From CBDVAK01 sp965371945 (GTDB taxonomy: Bacteria; Pseudomonadota; Gammaproteobacteria; Competibacterales; JAHEDQ01), in NCBI GenBank assembly GCA_965371945.1, contig CBDVAK010000188.1, positions 1-6,960 on the forward strand: a stretch of 6,960 nt of DNA, in the 5' to 3' direction. The translations under genes and the position numbers were made by a program. The notes beneath the pieces were generated by a model, which was not told the DNA's origin, ran no database searches, and worked only from the letters and a program-made list of their open reading frames with translations. Within the stretch, counting starts at the first letter, position 1. Every line of letters begins with the position of its first letter. Positions 1 through 6,229 of the stretch are shown here, piece by piece.

Positions 1-144
1 ACGCAAAGCTCCGTAGCCGACGGCGATGACGAACCGCTACGTCAACGTGTAGACGATCTGGAGCGACGGTTGTCGGAACTGGAAGTCGCGCTCACGGAGT
101 TGAGCAAACAGCTGGCACTGAAACAGGCGGATCCTCCCTGCTGA
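1..144 (+). CDS. C-terminal fragment of a coiled-coil protein (5' end outside window)
   Basis: Frame 1 is open from the first base to a TGA at 142-144, giving 47 residues of a gene that starts left of the window. I do not recognise the protein. Hydrophobic residues fall at fragment positions 13, 17, 20, 24, 27, 31, 34 and 38 (seven Leu and one Val). This is an unbroken 4-3-4-3 pattern, about four heptads of an amphipathic coiled coil, with Glu, Arg and Lys between them. An acidic, flexible stretch (DGDDEP) precedes it and the protein ends shortly after in PPC. That suggests a short C-terminal oligomerisation or partner-binding helix on a larger protein. There is no in-frame ATG in the fragment, so it is unlikely to be a complete small gene. 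It converges on the minus-strand operon to its right. Reading frame and stop are seen; the coiled coil follows from the spacing; function is unknown. Confidence 0.65.
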   Translation, partial: TQSSVADGDDEPLRQRVDDLERRLSELEVALTELSKQLALKQADPPC

Positions 145-200
145 GGCAACGCGGAGGATGAACGAAAGAAGTAGGAGCTCAACAAGCCGGGGCAGTGTGA

Positions 201-303
201 GCGTGGGTACCGCCTTCCGGGACACGCTGTGAATACATCCCTGTAAGCTCGACAGCGGCATCCCTGCCGCTGACGGTCCCACAAAGCGCCACCCACACCC
301 ACG
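201..303. repeat. Intergenic imperfect palindromic repeat with two TCCC-loop hairpins
   Basis: The convergent spacer is occupied by a structured element. Outer arms GTGGGT (203-208) and ACCCAC (291-296) are complementary, as are GGGAC (219-223) and GTCCC (276-280), with imperfect pairing between these blocks. Inside lie two hairpins: TACA-TCCC-TGTA (234-245), and a perfect 8-bp stem CAGCGGCA-TCCC-TGCCGCTG (253-272). Both have the identical loop and share the core CATCCCTG. From memory it resembles dispersed intergenic palindromes in GC-rich gammaproteobacteria, where spurious short ORFs are often called; a genome search would be needed to show it is repeated here. No T-tract follows the stems on either strand, so a classical intrinsic terminator is not supported. 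The position between two converging genes could still let it protect mRNA 3' ends or limit read-through. Confidence 0.65.
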
Positions 304-396
304 TCACGATTGCCGACGCCCTATATCATAGAAAAGTTCCCGAAAGGACAAGCAAGCGGCTCCGTCATCTGACAGAAATGGAGACAAATCACCCGG

Positions 397-1602
397 CTAC
401 GTCTTGGCCATAGAACCCCGGAGATAACGGGCGAAGAGGCCGGGATTGCACTCCTTGAGCAACTTTCTCTTGTCCACCGAATCCCCATCGACCAGTGGCG
501 AGGATTTTATCCCTACCAGCTCGGCAGTGACCCGGTAGTCTTCAGGCAGGTCGACCTCGTCGAGGCATCGCTCGATCGCCAGCCATCTGGCCAGCCCGGG
601 CTGATCGATGAGTAGCCAGGCGGGAAAGTCCCGGTTCGGTAGTTCCGGATCGAGCTCGAGAAAACGCTGCCACAAGCGACGCCACCGCAGCTCGGCCTCA
701 TCGCCAATATGGACCGCCTGATCCGGAAAGCGCCAGCACACGCGGAACCAATCCGCAATCGCTGCCGAATCCAGATGCATCCGTCCGCAGGCCCGGGCGT
801 GACGACGCAACAGTACCGGTTGCTCCCGCCAACCGGATTGCGCTTCGACACTCGCTTTTACCTGCCCCCAGTCCTCTGCCCGGAGTGCGGAGTAACTGCT
901 GTGAAGCTCCGGATTGTCCGGGTCAAACGCAACATCGAGCAGCGCAAGCGTCAATCGCTGCCACTGCGGCGCCAGAAAGTGACGCGCACCGGGACCCAGT
1001 ATCTCCTCAGCCAGGGGACACACATCCCGTTGCAGTCTTGGCAGCTCGAGACCTGCGTCTTCGACTGCAGAGACCGCGCTCCCTGCCACCACCAGACGCT
1101 CCAGCTCACCCAGTTGACGATAACCGGGGTCGGTCTCAAACAAACGATCCAGCAACCGCCTGGCCTCAGCCATATCCGGCTGCACCAGTGCTCTGATGAT
1201 GCCATTGGCCAGGGTCGCGCCTGCGGTATCCATCAACAGATCCAGTTGCGGCACTGTATCGTCTTTGCGATAGCCGGTATGAAAACAGCTGTCCGGCGCA
1301 CTTGCCGTGCTAAAACGCAAACCGCGCCCCTGCTGTGCTCCTGCACCGACATAACGCTGGGTTTCCGGTGCAAGGCCCAACGCCCTGGCATAAGCCTCGG
1401 CCCGCTTCAGAAGATCGAAGCTTTGAGCAGGATCACCGAACAGGAGTTCCTCGAGATAATCGCACTGCCCGCCCCGCCAGGCCTCGTAGTCGGAGTAGGT
1501 CAGCCTGCCCTCGGCCAGTAGCAATTCCAGCGGAGTGTAGGTGCCCTGTTCAAACAGCAACCGGTCTACGGCCTCGCGGGTTTCCTTGTCTGCCTGATTC
1601 AT
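397..1602 (-). CDS. Conserved-looking hypothetical protein coupled to the SNF2 ATPase
   Basis: The gene encodes 401 residues, from ATG (complement of 1600-1602) to TAG (complement of 397-399). I do not recognise a named family. The chosen start is the ATG that overlaps the SNF2 gene's TGA as ATGA, so translation is probably coupled by re-initiation; no strong Shine-Dalgarno precedes it. The protein looks soluble: no signal peptide, no membrane segment, and no visible nucleotide-binding, nuclease or zinc motif. Most of it is predicted helical by eye, with repeated Leu/Ala/Arg/Glu-rich stretches (about residues 60-80, 135-190, 210-250, 280-350) and many tryptophans in the C-terminal half. This would fit a helical-repeat scaffold. 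The N-terminal part (about residues 10-75) is rich in Tyr, Leu and acidic residues and looks like a compact domain. The tight coupling suggests it works with the SNF2 protein, perhaps as partner or specificity subunit; that is inference. The frame could be extended upstream inside the SNF2 gene, but that stretch is only the shadow of the other frame. Confidence 0.85.
   Translation of the reverse strand: MNQADKETREAVDRLLFEQGTYTPLELLLAEGRLTYSDYEAWRGGQCDYLEELLFGDPAQSFDLLKRAEAYARALGLAPETQRYVGAGAQQGRGLRFSTASAPDSCFHTGYRKDDTVPQLDLLMDTAGATLANGIIRALVQPDMAEARRLLDRLFETDPGYRQLGELERLVVAGSAVSAVEDAGLELPRLQRDVCPLAEEILGPGARHFLAPQWQRLTLALLDVAFDPDNPELHSSYSALRAEDWGQVKASVEAQSGWREQPVLLRRHARACGRMHLDSAAIADWFRVCWRFPDQAVHIGDEAELRWRRLWQRFLELDPELPNRDFPAWLLIDQPGLARWLAIERCLDEVDLPEDYRVTAELVGIKSSPLVDGDSVDKRKLLKECNPGLFARYLRGSMAKT
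1599..1602 (-). other. ATGA stop/start overlap (translational coupling)
   Basis: On the minus strand the SNF2 stop TGA (complement of 1599-1601) and the downstream ATG (complement of 1600-1602) share bases as ATGA. Only a weak G-rich tract precedes it, so re-initiation by ribosomes finishing the SNF2 reading frame is the likely way the second protein is made. This ties the amounts of the two proteins together and supports a joint function. Confidence 0.85.
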
Positions 1603-4600
1603 CCCAACGGCTCGAACAACAGTTCCAGGTCCGCATCCGTCCAGCCTGCCTGCATGCCCCCTGTTCGATCGAACAGGCTGTCGGCCAGCGCCTGTTTGCG
1701 CGCCTGCATGGCCTGTATCTTCTCCTCGACCGTACCGATGGCAATCAGCTTGTAGACAAATACGGGGTTGTCCTGACCGATACGATGGGCACGGTCGGTC
1801 GCCTGACGTTCTACCGCCGGATTCCACCAGGGGTCATAGTGGATGACGGTATCGGCTGCGGTGAGATTGAGGCCCACGCCACCGGCCTTGAGGCTGATCA
1901 GAAACAGCGGTGCTTGACCACCCTGGAATCCCTCGACCGGGGCAGCCCGGTCCCGGGTGCGACCCGTCAGTTTGACATAGCCGATTCCTGCTTCGCGCAC
2001 AGCATCCTCGATCAGTTTCAGCATGCTGGTGAATTGCGAAAACAGCAGCACACGCCGGCCCTCTTCGATCATCTCCGGCAACAACTCCATCAACATCTCC
2101 AGCTTGGCCGAACGCTTGACCTTGCCCGCGCTCTCCAATTTGAGCAGCCGTGGATCGCAACAGACCTGACGCAACTTCAACAGGGCATCGAGAACAAGAA
2201 TATGACTGCGTGCCAGTCCCTGATCGGCCACCGCCCGACGCACCCGCTCATGCATGGCGAGCCGGATACTCTCGTACAGGTCGCGCTGCGCCCCTTCCAG
2301 TTCCACGCCGCGAACGATCTCTGTCTTGGGCGGTAACTCGCTGAGGACCTGCTGTTTTGTGCGTCTCAGCATGAACGGTCGCACCCGTCGTGCCAGCCGT
2401 CGGGAGGCCACTTCGTCACCGTGCTTCTCGATTGGCGTTCGCAGTAGACGCCCGAACTGTTTGGCATCACCCAACAGCCCGGGTAACAGGAAATCGAACA
2501 GCGACCACAACTCGCCGAGGTGATTTTCCAGGGGTGTCCCGGTCAGGCAAAGGCGGTAGCTCGCATCCAGTTGCCGCACCAGGCGGCTGGCGCGGGTCTT
2601 GGGGTTCTTGATGAACTGCGCCTCATCGAGAATCAAGAGATACCAGGTATGCCGCAGCAGCATTTCCTGATCACGCGTCAACAGGGAGTAGGTGGTAAGG
2701 ACCAGATCGTAGTCCGCGATCGCATCGAAGTGCTGGCGGCGTTGGGGGCCATGGAAGATCAACACCTTCAGCCCCGGGGCAAACCGGGCTGCCTCACGTT
2801 GCCAGTTGACCATCAGGCTGGTCGGCGCCACCACCAGGCTCGGTCGGTCCATACGCCCATGGGCCTTTTCCAGCAACAGGTGCGCCAGAACCTGCACCGT
2901 CTTGCCCAAACCCATGTCGTCGGCCAGTACACCGGCCAGGCCGTGTTCACGCAGAAACTGCAGCCAGGACAAGCCCTGACGCTGATAGCCCCGCAGCCGG
3001 CCATTGAGGTCCTCGGGTGGAACCACCTCCGGGATACCCTCGATGCCGCGCAAACGCTCGGCCAGCGCACGCTGATCATCGGCGCCCGCCCAGTGCATCC
3101 GCGCTGACTCATCTCCCCCATCCAACTCGGTCAGCCGGGCAAGCTGGATACGGCTGAGGCGTATCTCGCCAGACTCATCGAGTGCATCTTTCTGGTAGAG
3201 CTCGAACAGAGTCTCCAGAATATTGCGGATACGACTCAGCGGCACTGGCAGCATCCGCCCGTCTTCCAGCGGCACGATCAGTTGCTGATCAGGATCCAGT
3301 TCCCGCAACCGCTGCGGCTGGAACACCTTCGGGAACTCCTGTAACAGAGCCACCAGCGGTGGCAACAGGTTGATCAGTTCGCCCGCCACCTGTACGCCCA
3401 GACTGGTGTGAAACCACCTGTTCCCATCCTGCGCCTCGATCTTGCCGTACCAATGTTCGACTTCCGCCAGGCGGCAGCGAAAACTGGTGTCGAACTCGAC
3501 ACGCCAACCCTGCTTGCGCAAACCGGGCAGGGTGTCAGCCTGAAAACTGATCCAGATCCCGGGATCGTCATCGACAACGAAACAATCGCCGCCATCCCCA
3601 TCGTCCCACGGGCTGTTCCATTCCAGCCCGGCTTCCATGAGTTGACGGGCACACTGCTCCTCGAAGCCCGGGTCGCGCTGAATCTTCAACACCCGGTCAC
3701 CGACCAGAACCTGAGACGGCTGCTGACCGCCGAGACGCACGCCGTCATAGTCAAAACTCAAGCGGACCAGATCCATCTCCATATCCCCGAGCCATGGATC
3801 CTCGATGGTCCGTGAGCAGAACTGCAGCCAGGGCACCGGCTGCTGCACTGGACACTTTTCGACCACGAACTCGCGCAACAATGGCAGATCCACGCCCGGA
3901 AAACGCTTTACCAGTGCCGCGTGATACTGCTCTCCGTCACCCGGCGCGACAGGGCGCCGTTGAAACAATTCCTCGACCAGCTTGCCCGGCAGGTCCATTT
4001 CCAGTTTGCCGCACTCCCCCGAATCGGGATCGATATACCAGGGCGATCCCAGCAAGAAGACATAGGGGGCTATCGGGTCAGACAGAAATTCGGGGTATTG
4101 GTTGCCCGTCTCGTCGATATCCCAGACCAGGGAACAGGGCCGGTCACGACCGCGACGCAGCTTGGAATCAGAGTTGCCCAGCAGGCAGCGCCCCGTTTCG
4201 AGCATGCCGGCGAGTAGATGGTCGCCAACAGACCCGTGCAGACGACGCATGTCCGCTATCGAGTCAACCGCCAGACTATCGAGTTCAGCCAGTAACTCGC
4301 GGTCGACGCGAAGTACAAAACGCGGCGGCATGCCCCGCGCCACCCAGCCCGGTTGATATACCCTCCGGCTGGCGAATCCACCGGATTTCAACAAGCGGGC
4401 GATGGCCGTCTGCACCATGATCCCGCAACTATCTTGCGGATCGGGAAACAGCAGATACAACAGGCGCTGCTGAACACTGGCGGGGTACACATCCTCCGTG
4501 ACCGCGGACTTGACCGTCTCAGGCAGCGATCGGATCGGCATATTGCCCATCAACCCCTGCTCGTCTCCCAGCGCGCGCAGCAACACCGCGGCCACATGTT

Positions 4601-4844
4601 CGCAATTGCCGCGCTGAGAACAGCTGCATTCACCGCGAATGGCCACGGACCCCCCGATAGAATCCCCGACCCGAACATAGGTACGGTAGGGGCGCTTGCC
4701 GGAACGATTGACCAGTGAGGTGATGACCTCGCCATTGCGACTTACTTCCGGGGGCATTACCTGCCCTTTGTCCAGTAAGAGCATGGCCTTTTTCAGGAGG
4801 TTGGAGCTGAAAGCAGCGAGGATATCTTCGAAGGAATACAGCAC
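1599..4844 (-). CDS. SWIM zinc-finger SNF2-family DNA-dependent ATPase/helicase-like protein
   Basis: This is a superfamily 2 SNF2 motor of 1081 residues if started at the GTG at 4844. An N-terminal SWIM motif, CxCx5CxH (Cys73, Cys75, Cys81, His83), should bind zinc and contact DNA or protein. After a long, poorly recognised middle region (about 100-600) comes the two-lobed motor: RLRGYQRQGLSWL (616-628), Walker A DDMGLGKT (642-649), DEAQ box (740-743), TGTPLEN motif III (768-774), VLLFSQFT motif IV (932-939), GLNLTAAD motif V (991-998) and RAHRIGQ motif VI (1018-1024). All key ATPase residues are intact. Family members translocate on double-stranded DNA and remodel nucleoprotein rather than unwinding it; the substrate here is unknown. 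The start is uncertain. The frame extends upstream to a TTG at 4907 (1102 residues), but neither start has a Shine-Dalgarno, and the family-like sequence begins at LYSFEDI, directly after the GTG. It is the first gene of a two-gene operon. It is unlike RapA, which lacks SWIM, and resembles the SWIM-containing SNF2 proteins widespread in bacteria. Confidence 0.95.
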   Translation of the reverse strand: MLYSFEDILAAFSSNLLKKAMLLLDKGQVMPPEVSRNGEVITSLVNRSGKRPYRTYVRVGDSIGGSVAIRGECSCSQRGNCEHVAAVLLRALGDEQGLMGNMPIRSLPETVKSAVTEDVYPASVQQRLLYLLFPDPQDSCGIMVQTAIARLLKSGGFASRRVYQPGWVARGMPPRFVLRVDRELLAELDSLAVDSIADMRRLHGSVGDHLLAGMLETGRCLLGNSDSKLRRGRDRPCSLVWDIDETGNQYPEFLSDPIAPYVFLLGSPWYIDPDSGECGKLEMDLPGKLVEELFQRRPVAPGDGEQYHAALVKRFPGVDLPLLREFVVEKCPVQQPVPWLQFCSRTIEDPWLGDMEMDLVRLSFDYDGVRLGGQQPSQVLVGDRVLKIQRDPGFEEQCARQLMEAGLEWNSPWDDGDGGDCFVVDDDPGIWISFQADTLPGLRKQGWRVEFDTSFRCRLAEVEHWYGKIEAQDGNRWFHTSLGVQVAGELINLLPPLVALLQEFPKVFQPQRLRELDPDQQLIVPLEDGRMLPVPLSRIRNILETLFELYQKDALDESGEIRLSRIQLARLTELDGGDESARMHWAGADDQRALAERLRGIEGIPEVVPPEDLNGRLRGYQRQGLSWLQFLREHGLAGVLADDMGLGKTVQVLAHLLLEKAHGRMDRPSLVVAPTSLMVNWQREAARFAPGLKVLIFHGPQRRQHFDAIADYDLVLTTYSLLTRDQEMLLRHTWYLLILDEAQFIKNPKTRASRLVRQLDASYRLCLTGTPLENHLGELWSLFDFLLPGLLGDAKQFGRLLRTPIEKHGDEVASRRLARRVRPFMLRRTKQQVLSELPPKTEIVRGVELEGAQRDLYESIRLAMHERVRRAVADQGLARSHILVLDALLKLRQVCCDPRLLKLESAGKVKRSAKLEMLMELLPEMIEEGRRVLLFSQFTSMLKLIEDAVREAGIGYVKLTGRTRDRAAPVEGFQGGQAPLFLISLKAGGVGLNLTAADTVIHYDPWWNPAVERQATDRAHRIGQDNPVFVYKLIAIGTVEEKIQAMQARKQALADSLFDRTGGMQAGWTDADLELLFEPLG

Positions 4845-4850
4845 CCGGAA

Positions 4851-4859
4851 AATATAGCA
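4851..4859 (-). promoter_or_regulatory. Possible extended -10 promoter for the SNF2 operon
   Basis: The minus strand reads TGCTATATT here, an extended -10 (TGn followed by TATATT). The expected transcription start, 6-7 bases downstream, falls at about 4844-4845, directly on the GTG proposed as the SNF2 start, which would make the message leaderless. No recognisable -35 hexamer lies 16-18 bases upstream (ACGCGG is found there), so the case rests on the -10 alone. If the TTG at 4907 is the true start, this element is inside the coding region and means nothing. Confidence 0.3.
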
Positions 4860-4994
4860 TGCTGGTGGAGCATCCGCGTACTGCAACCAGAAACTGTAGT
4901 TGGTCAATCAGTCGGGGCATTGCGAAACGGAGCGGAAAACGGCAACGTGCCGACCATGGACAGGACTGTCGCGATGGTGCGGCAGACCGCCAAC

Positions 4995-5001
4995 GGGGGA
5001 G
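4995..5001 (+). promoter_or_regulatory. Ribosome binding site of ydcS
   Basis: GGGGGAG ends seven bases before the ATG at 5009 and contains a full GGAG core. It fixes the ydcS start at 5009 rather than at upstream starts in the same frame; the start is immediately followed by a signal peptide, which agrees. Confidence 0.8.
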
Positions 5002-5008
5002 ATGGCAC

Positions 5009-6169
5009 ATGAAAACAGGATTGGGTTCCTGCGCGATATTCGCGCTGACGACAGCAATTGCAGGCACGGCCGGAGCGGCCGACATGGTCAACAAGCTCGG
5101 TGACGCCGAAGGACAGGTCAACATCGTCGCCTGGCCAGGCTATATAGAACGCGGCGAGACCGACAAGGGCTTCGACTGGGTCACCAAGTTCGAGGAAACC
5201 ACCGGCTGCAAAGTCAATGTCAAATCCGCCAACACCTCGGATGAGATGGTCGCGCTCATGAACGAGGGCGGATTCGATCTGGTGACTGCCTCGGGTGACG
5301 CCTCACTGAGACTGATCGCGGGCAAGCGCGTGCAACCCGTCAATATCGACCTCATCCCCAGTTGGAACACGGTGGATGATCGACTGAAGAATGCCCCCTG
5401 GCACACGGTAGACGGCGTTCACTACGGCACCCCGTACATGTGGGGGCCCAACGTGCTGATGTACAACACCGGTGCGTTCAAGGAGCCACCGACCAGCTGG
5501 AACGTGGTGTTCGAGGAGATGACGTTGTCTGACGGCAAGTCGAACAAGGGCCGTGTGCAGGCCTATGACGGACCGATTCACGTCGCCGACGCCGCCAACT
5601 ATCTCATGTTCCATCAGCCGGATCTCGGCATCAAAAGCCCCTATGAGCTGAACGAGGACCAGTACAAGGTGGCGCTGGACCTGCTGCGCCAGCAACGGAA
5701 ACTGGTGGGGCGCTACTGGCACGATGCCTTTATCCAGATTGACGACTTCAAGAACGAGGGCGTGGTGGCCTCAGGCTCGTGGCCATTCCAGGTAAATCTG
5801 CTGATCGACGATAAACAACCGATCGCCTCGGTCATCCCCAAGGAGGGGGCCACCGGCTGGGCGGACACCACCATGATGCACGCCGAAGCGGAGAACCCGA
5901 ACTGCGCCTATCTGTGGATGGAGCACACGCTTTCTTCCAATCTGCAGAGCGATCTGTCGGTCTGGTTCGGCGCCAACCCGTCGGTACCGGCGGCCTGCAC
6001 CGATGGTCGCGGCATGCAGACCGCGGCGGGTTGCAGCACCAACGGCATGGATGATTTCGAGCGCATCAAGTTCTGGCAGACACCGGTCTCGAAATGCGCC
6101 AGCCAGGATCAGTGTGTTCCGTACTACCGATGGGTGTCGGACTACATCGGCGTCATCGGCGGCCGCTAG
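5009..6169 (+). CDS. ydcS: Periplasmic substrate-binding protein of a YdcSTUV-type polyamine ABC importer
   Basis: The 386-residue protein matches E. coli YdcS along its whole length as I remember it: the blocks AWPGYIERG (41-49), DLVTASGDASLRLI (90-103), LMYNTGAF (150-157), DGKSNKGRVQAYDGPI (175-190), FKNEGVVAS (247-255), KEGATGWADTTM (278-289) and the C-terminal VIGGR. It has a Sec signal peptide: Lys2, a hydrophobic core (about 8-20) and likely cleavage after AGA (21-23) or one residue later. The mature protein should bind its ligand, probably putrescine or a related polyamine, in the periplasm and deliver it to the permease pair. Six cysteines lie in the mature chain (67, 299, 330, 342, 363, 369). 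The last two form a CX5C pair absent from E. coli YdcS as I recall it. E. coli YdcS is also reported to have polyhydroxybutyrate synthase activity; whether that applies here is unknown. The ATPase gene follows after 60 bases. Length is normal. Confidence 0.95.
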   Translation: MKTGLGSCAIFALTTAIAGTAGAADMVNKLGDAEGQVNIVAWPGYIERGETDKGFDWVTKFEETTGCKVNVKSANTSDEMVALMNEGGFDLVTASGDASLRLIAGKRVQPVNIDLIPSWNTVDDRLKNAPWHTVDGVHYGTPYMWGPNVLMYNTGAFKEPPTSWNVVFEEMTLSDGKSNKGRVQAYDGPIHVADAANYLMFHQPDLGIKSPYELNEDQYKVALDLLRQQRKLVGRYWHDAFIQIDDFKNEGVVASGSWPFQVNLLIDDKQPIASVIPKEGATGWADTTMMHAEAENPNCAYLWMEHTLSSNLQSDLSVWFGANPSVPAACTDGRGMQTAAGCSTNGMDDFERIKFWQTPVSKCASQDQCVPYYRWVSDYIGVIGGR

Positions 6170-6181
6170 CAACCTGTCCCA

Positions 6182-6214
6182 GCTCGCCGCCCGCGCTGTC
6201 GGGGGCGGCCGAGC
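6182..6214 (+). promoter_or_regulatory. GC-rich intercistronic hairpin between ydcS and ydcT
   Basis: The left arm GCTCGCCGCCC (6182-6192) pairs with GGGCGG-C-CGAGC (6203-6214). This makes an 11-bp stem with one bulged C (6209) and a 10-base loop. No run of T follows, so it is not a standard intrinsic terminator. Hairpins after binding-protein genes of ABC importer operons commonly stabilise the upstream message and lower expression of the downstream genes, giving an excess of binding protein over the membrane complex. That role is inferred here from position and structure. The stem ends 15 bases before the ydcT start, so it could also limit ribosome access. Confidence 0.6.
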
Positions 6215-6229
6215 GGGCCGGATCTGTGA

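Larger units (their letters stand above)
4845..5008. other. Divergent spacer between the SNF2 operon and ydcS
   Basis: The region between the two divergent starts is 164 bases, or 101 bases if the upstream TTG is used for the SNF2 gene. It should hold both promoters. It contains the inverted repeat ATGCT-GGTGG-AGCAT (4859-4873), which touches the candidate -10, and a short hairpin CGGCA-ACG-TGCCG (4940-4952) upstream of ydcS. I found no convincing sigma-70 -35/-10 pair for ydcS and no sigma-54 site. Either inverted repeat could be an operator, but both are short enough to be chance. Confidence 0.4.

Noticed and set aside
42..302. Small minus-strand open frames across the convergent spacer (37-282 and 42-302)
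   Set aside because: They are translations of the palindromic repeat, with Arg/Cys-rich unstructured products, no ribosome binding site and overlap of two frames over the same element.
1603..1827. Upstream extension of the 401-residue gene to position 1827
   Set aside because: The extra 75 residues lie wholly inside the SNF2 motor's conserved C-terminal region in another frame and read as low-complexity Gly/Arg/Cys sequence; the ATGA overlap start is far better.
709..2336. Long plus-strand open frames (709-1521 and 1335-2336) opposite the hypothetical gene and the SNF2 gene
   Set aside because: They lie antisense to two well-supported minus-strand genes. Their products are rich in Arg, Gln, Pro and His and match no family, as expected for antisense shadows in GC-rich DNA.
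397..4844. Assignment of the SNF2 pair to a known defence system such as DISARM or to RapA
   Set aside because: No methyltransferase, nuclease, phospholipase-D or other DISARM gene is adjacent. RapA does not carry a SWIM motif. One flank is an ordinary transporter operon and no mobile-element marks are visible.
4908..5008. Sigma-70 or sigma-54 promoter for ydcS
   Set aside because: A TTGGTC hexamer has no acceptable -10 at 16-18 bases, and a TGGCAC at 5003-5008 lacks the required TTGC partner and overlaps the translation start.
6182..6214. Rho-independent terminator after ydcS
   Set aside because: The stem is strong but no T-run follows, and the next gene is its functional partner 15 bases on; an intercistronic stability or attenuation hairpin fits better.
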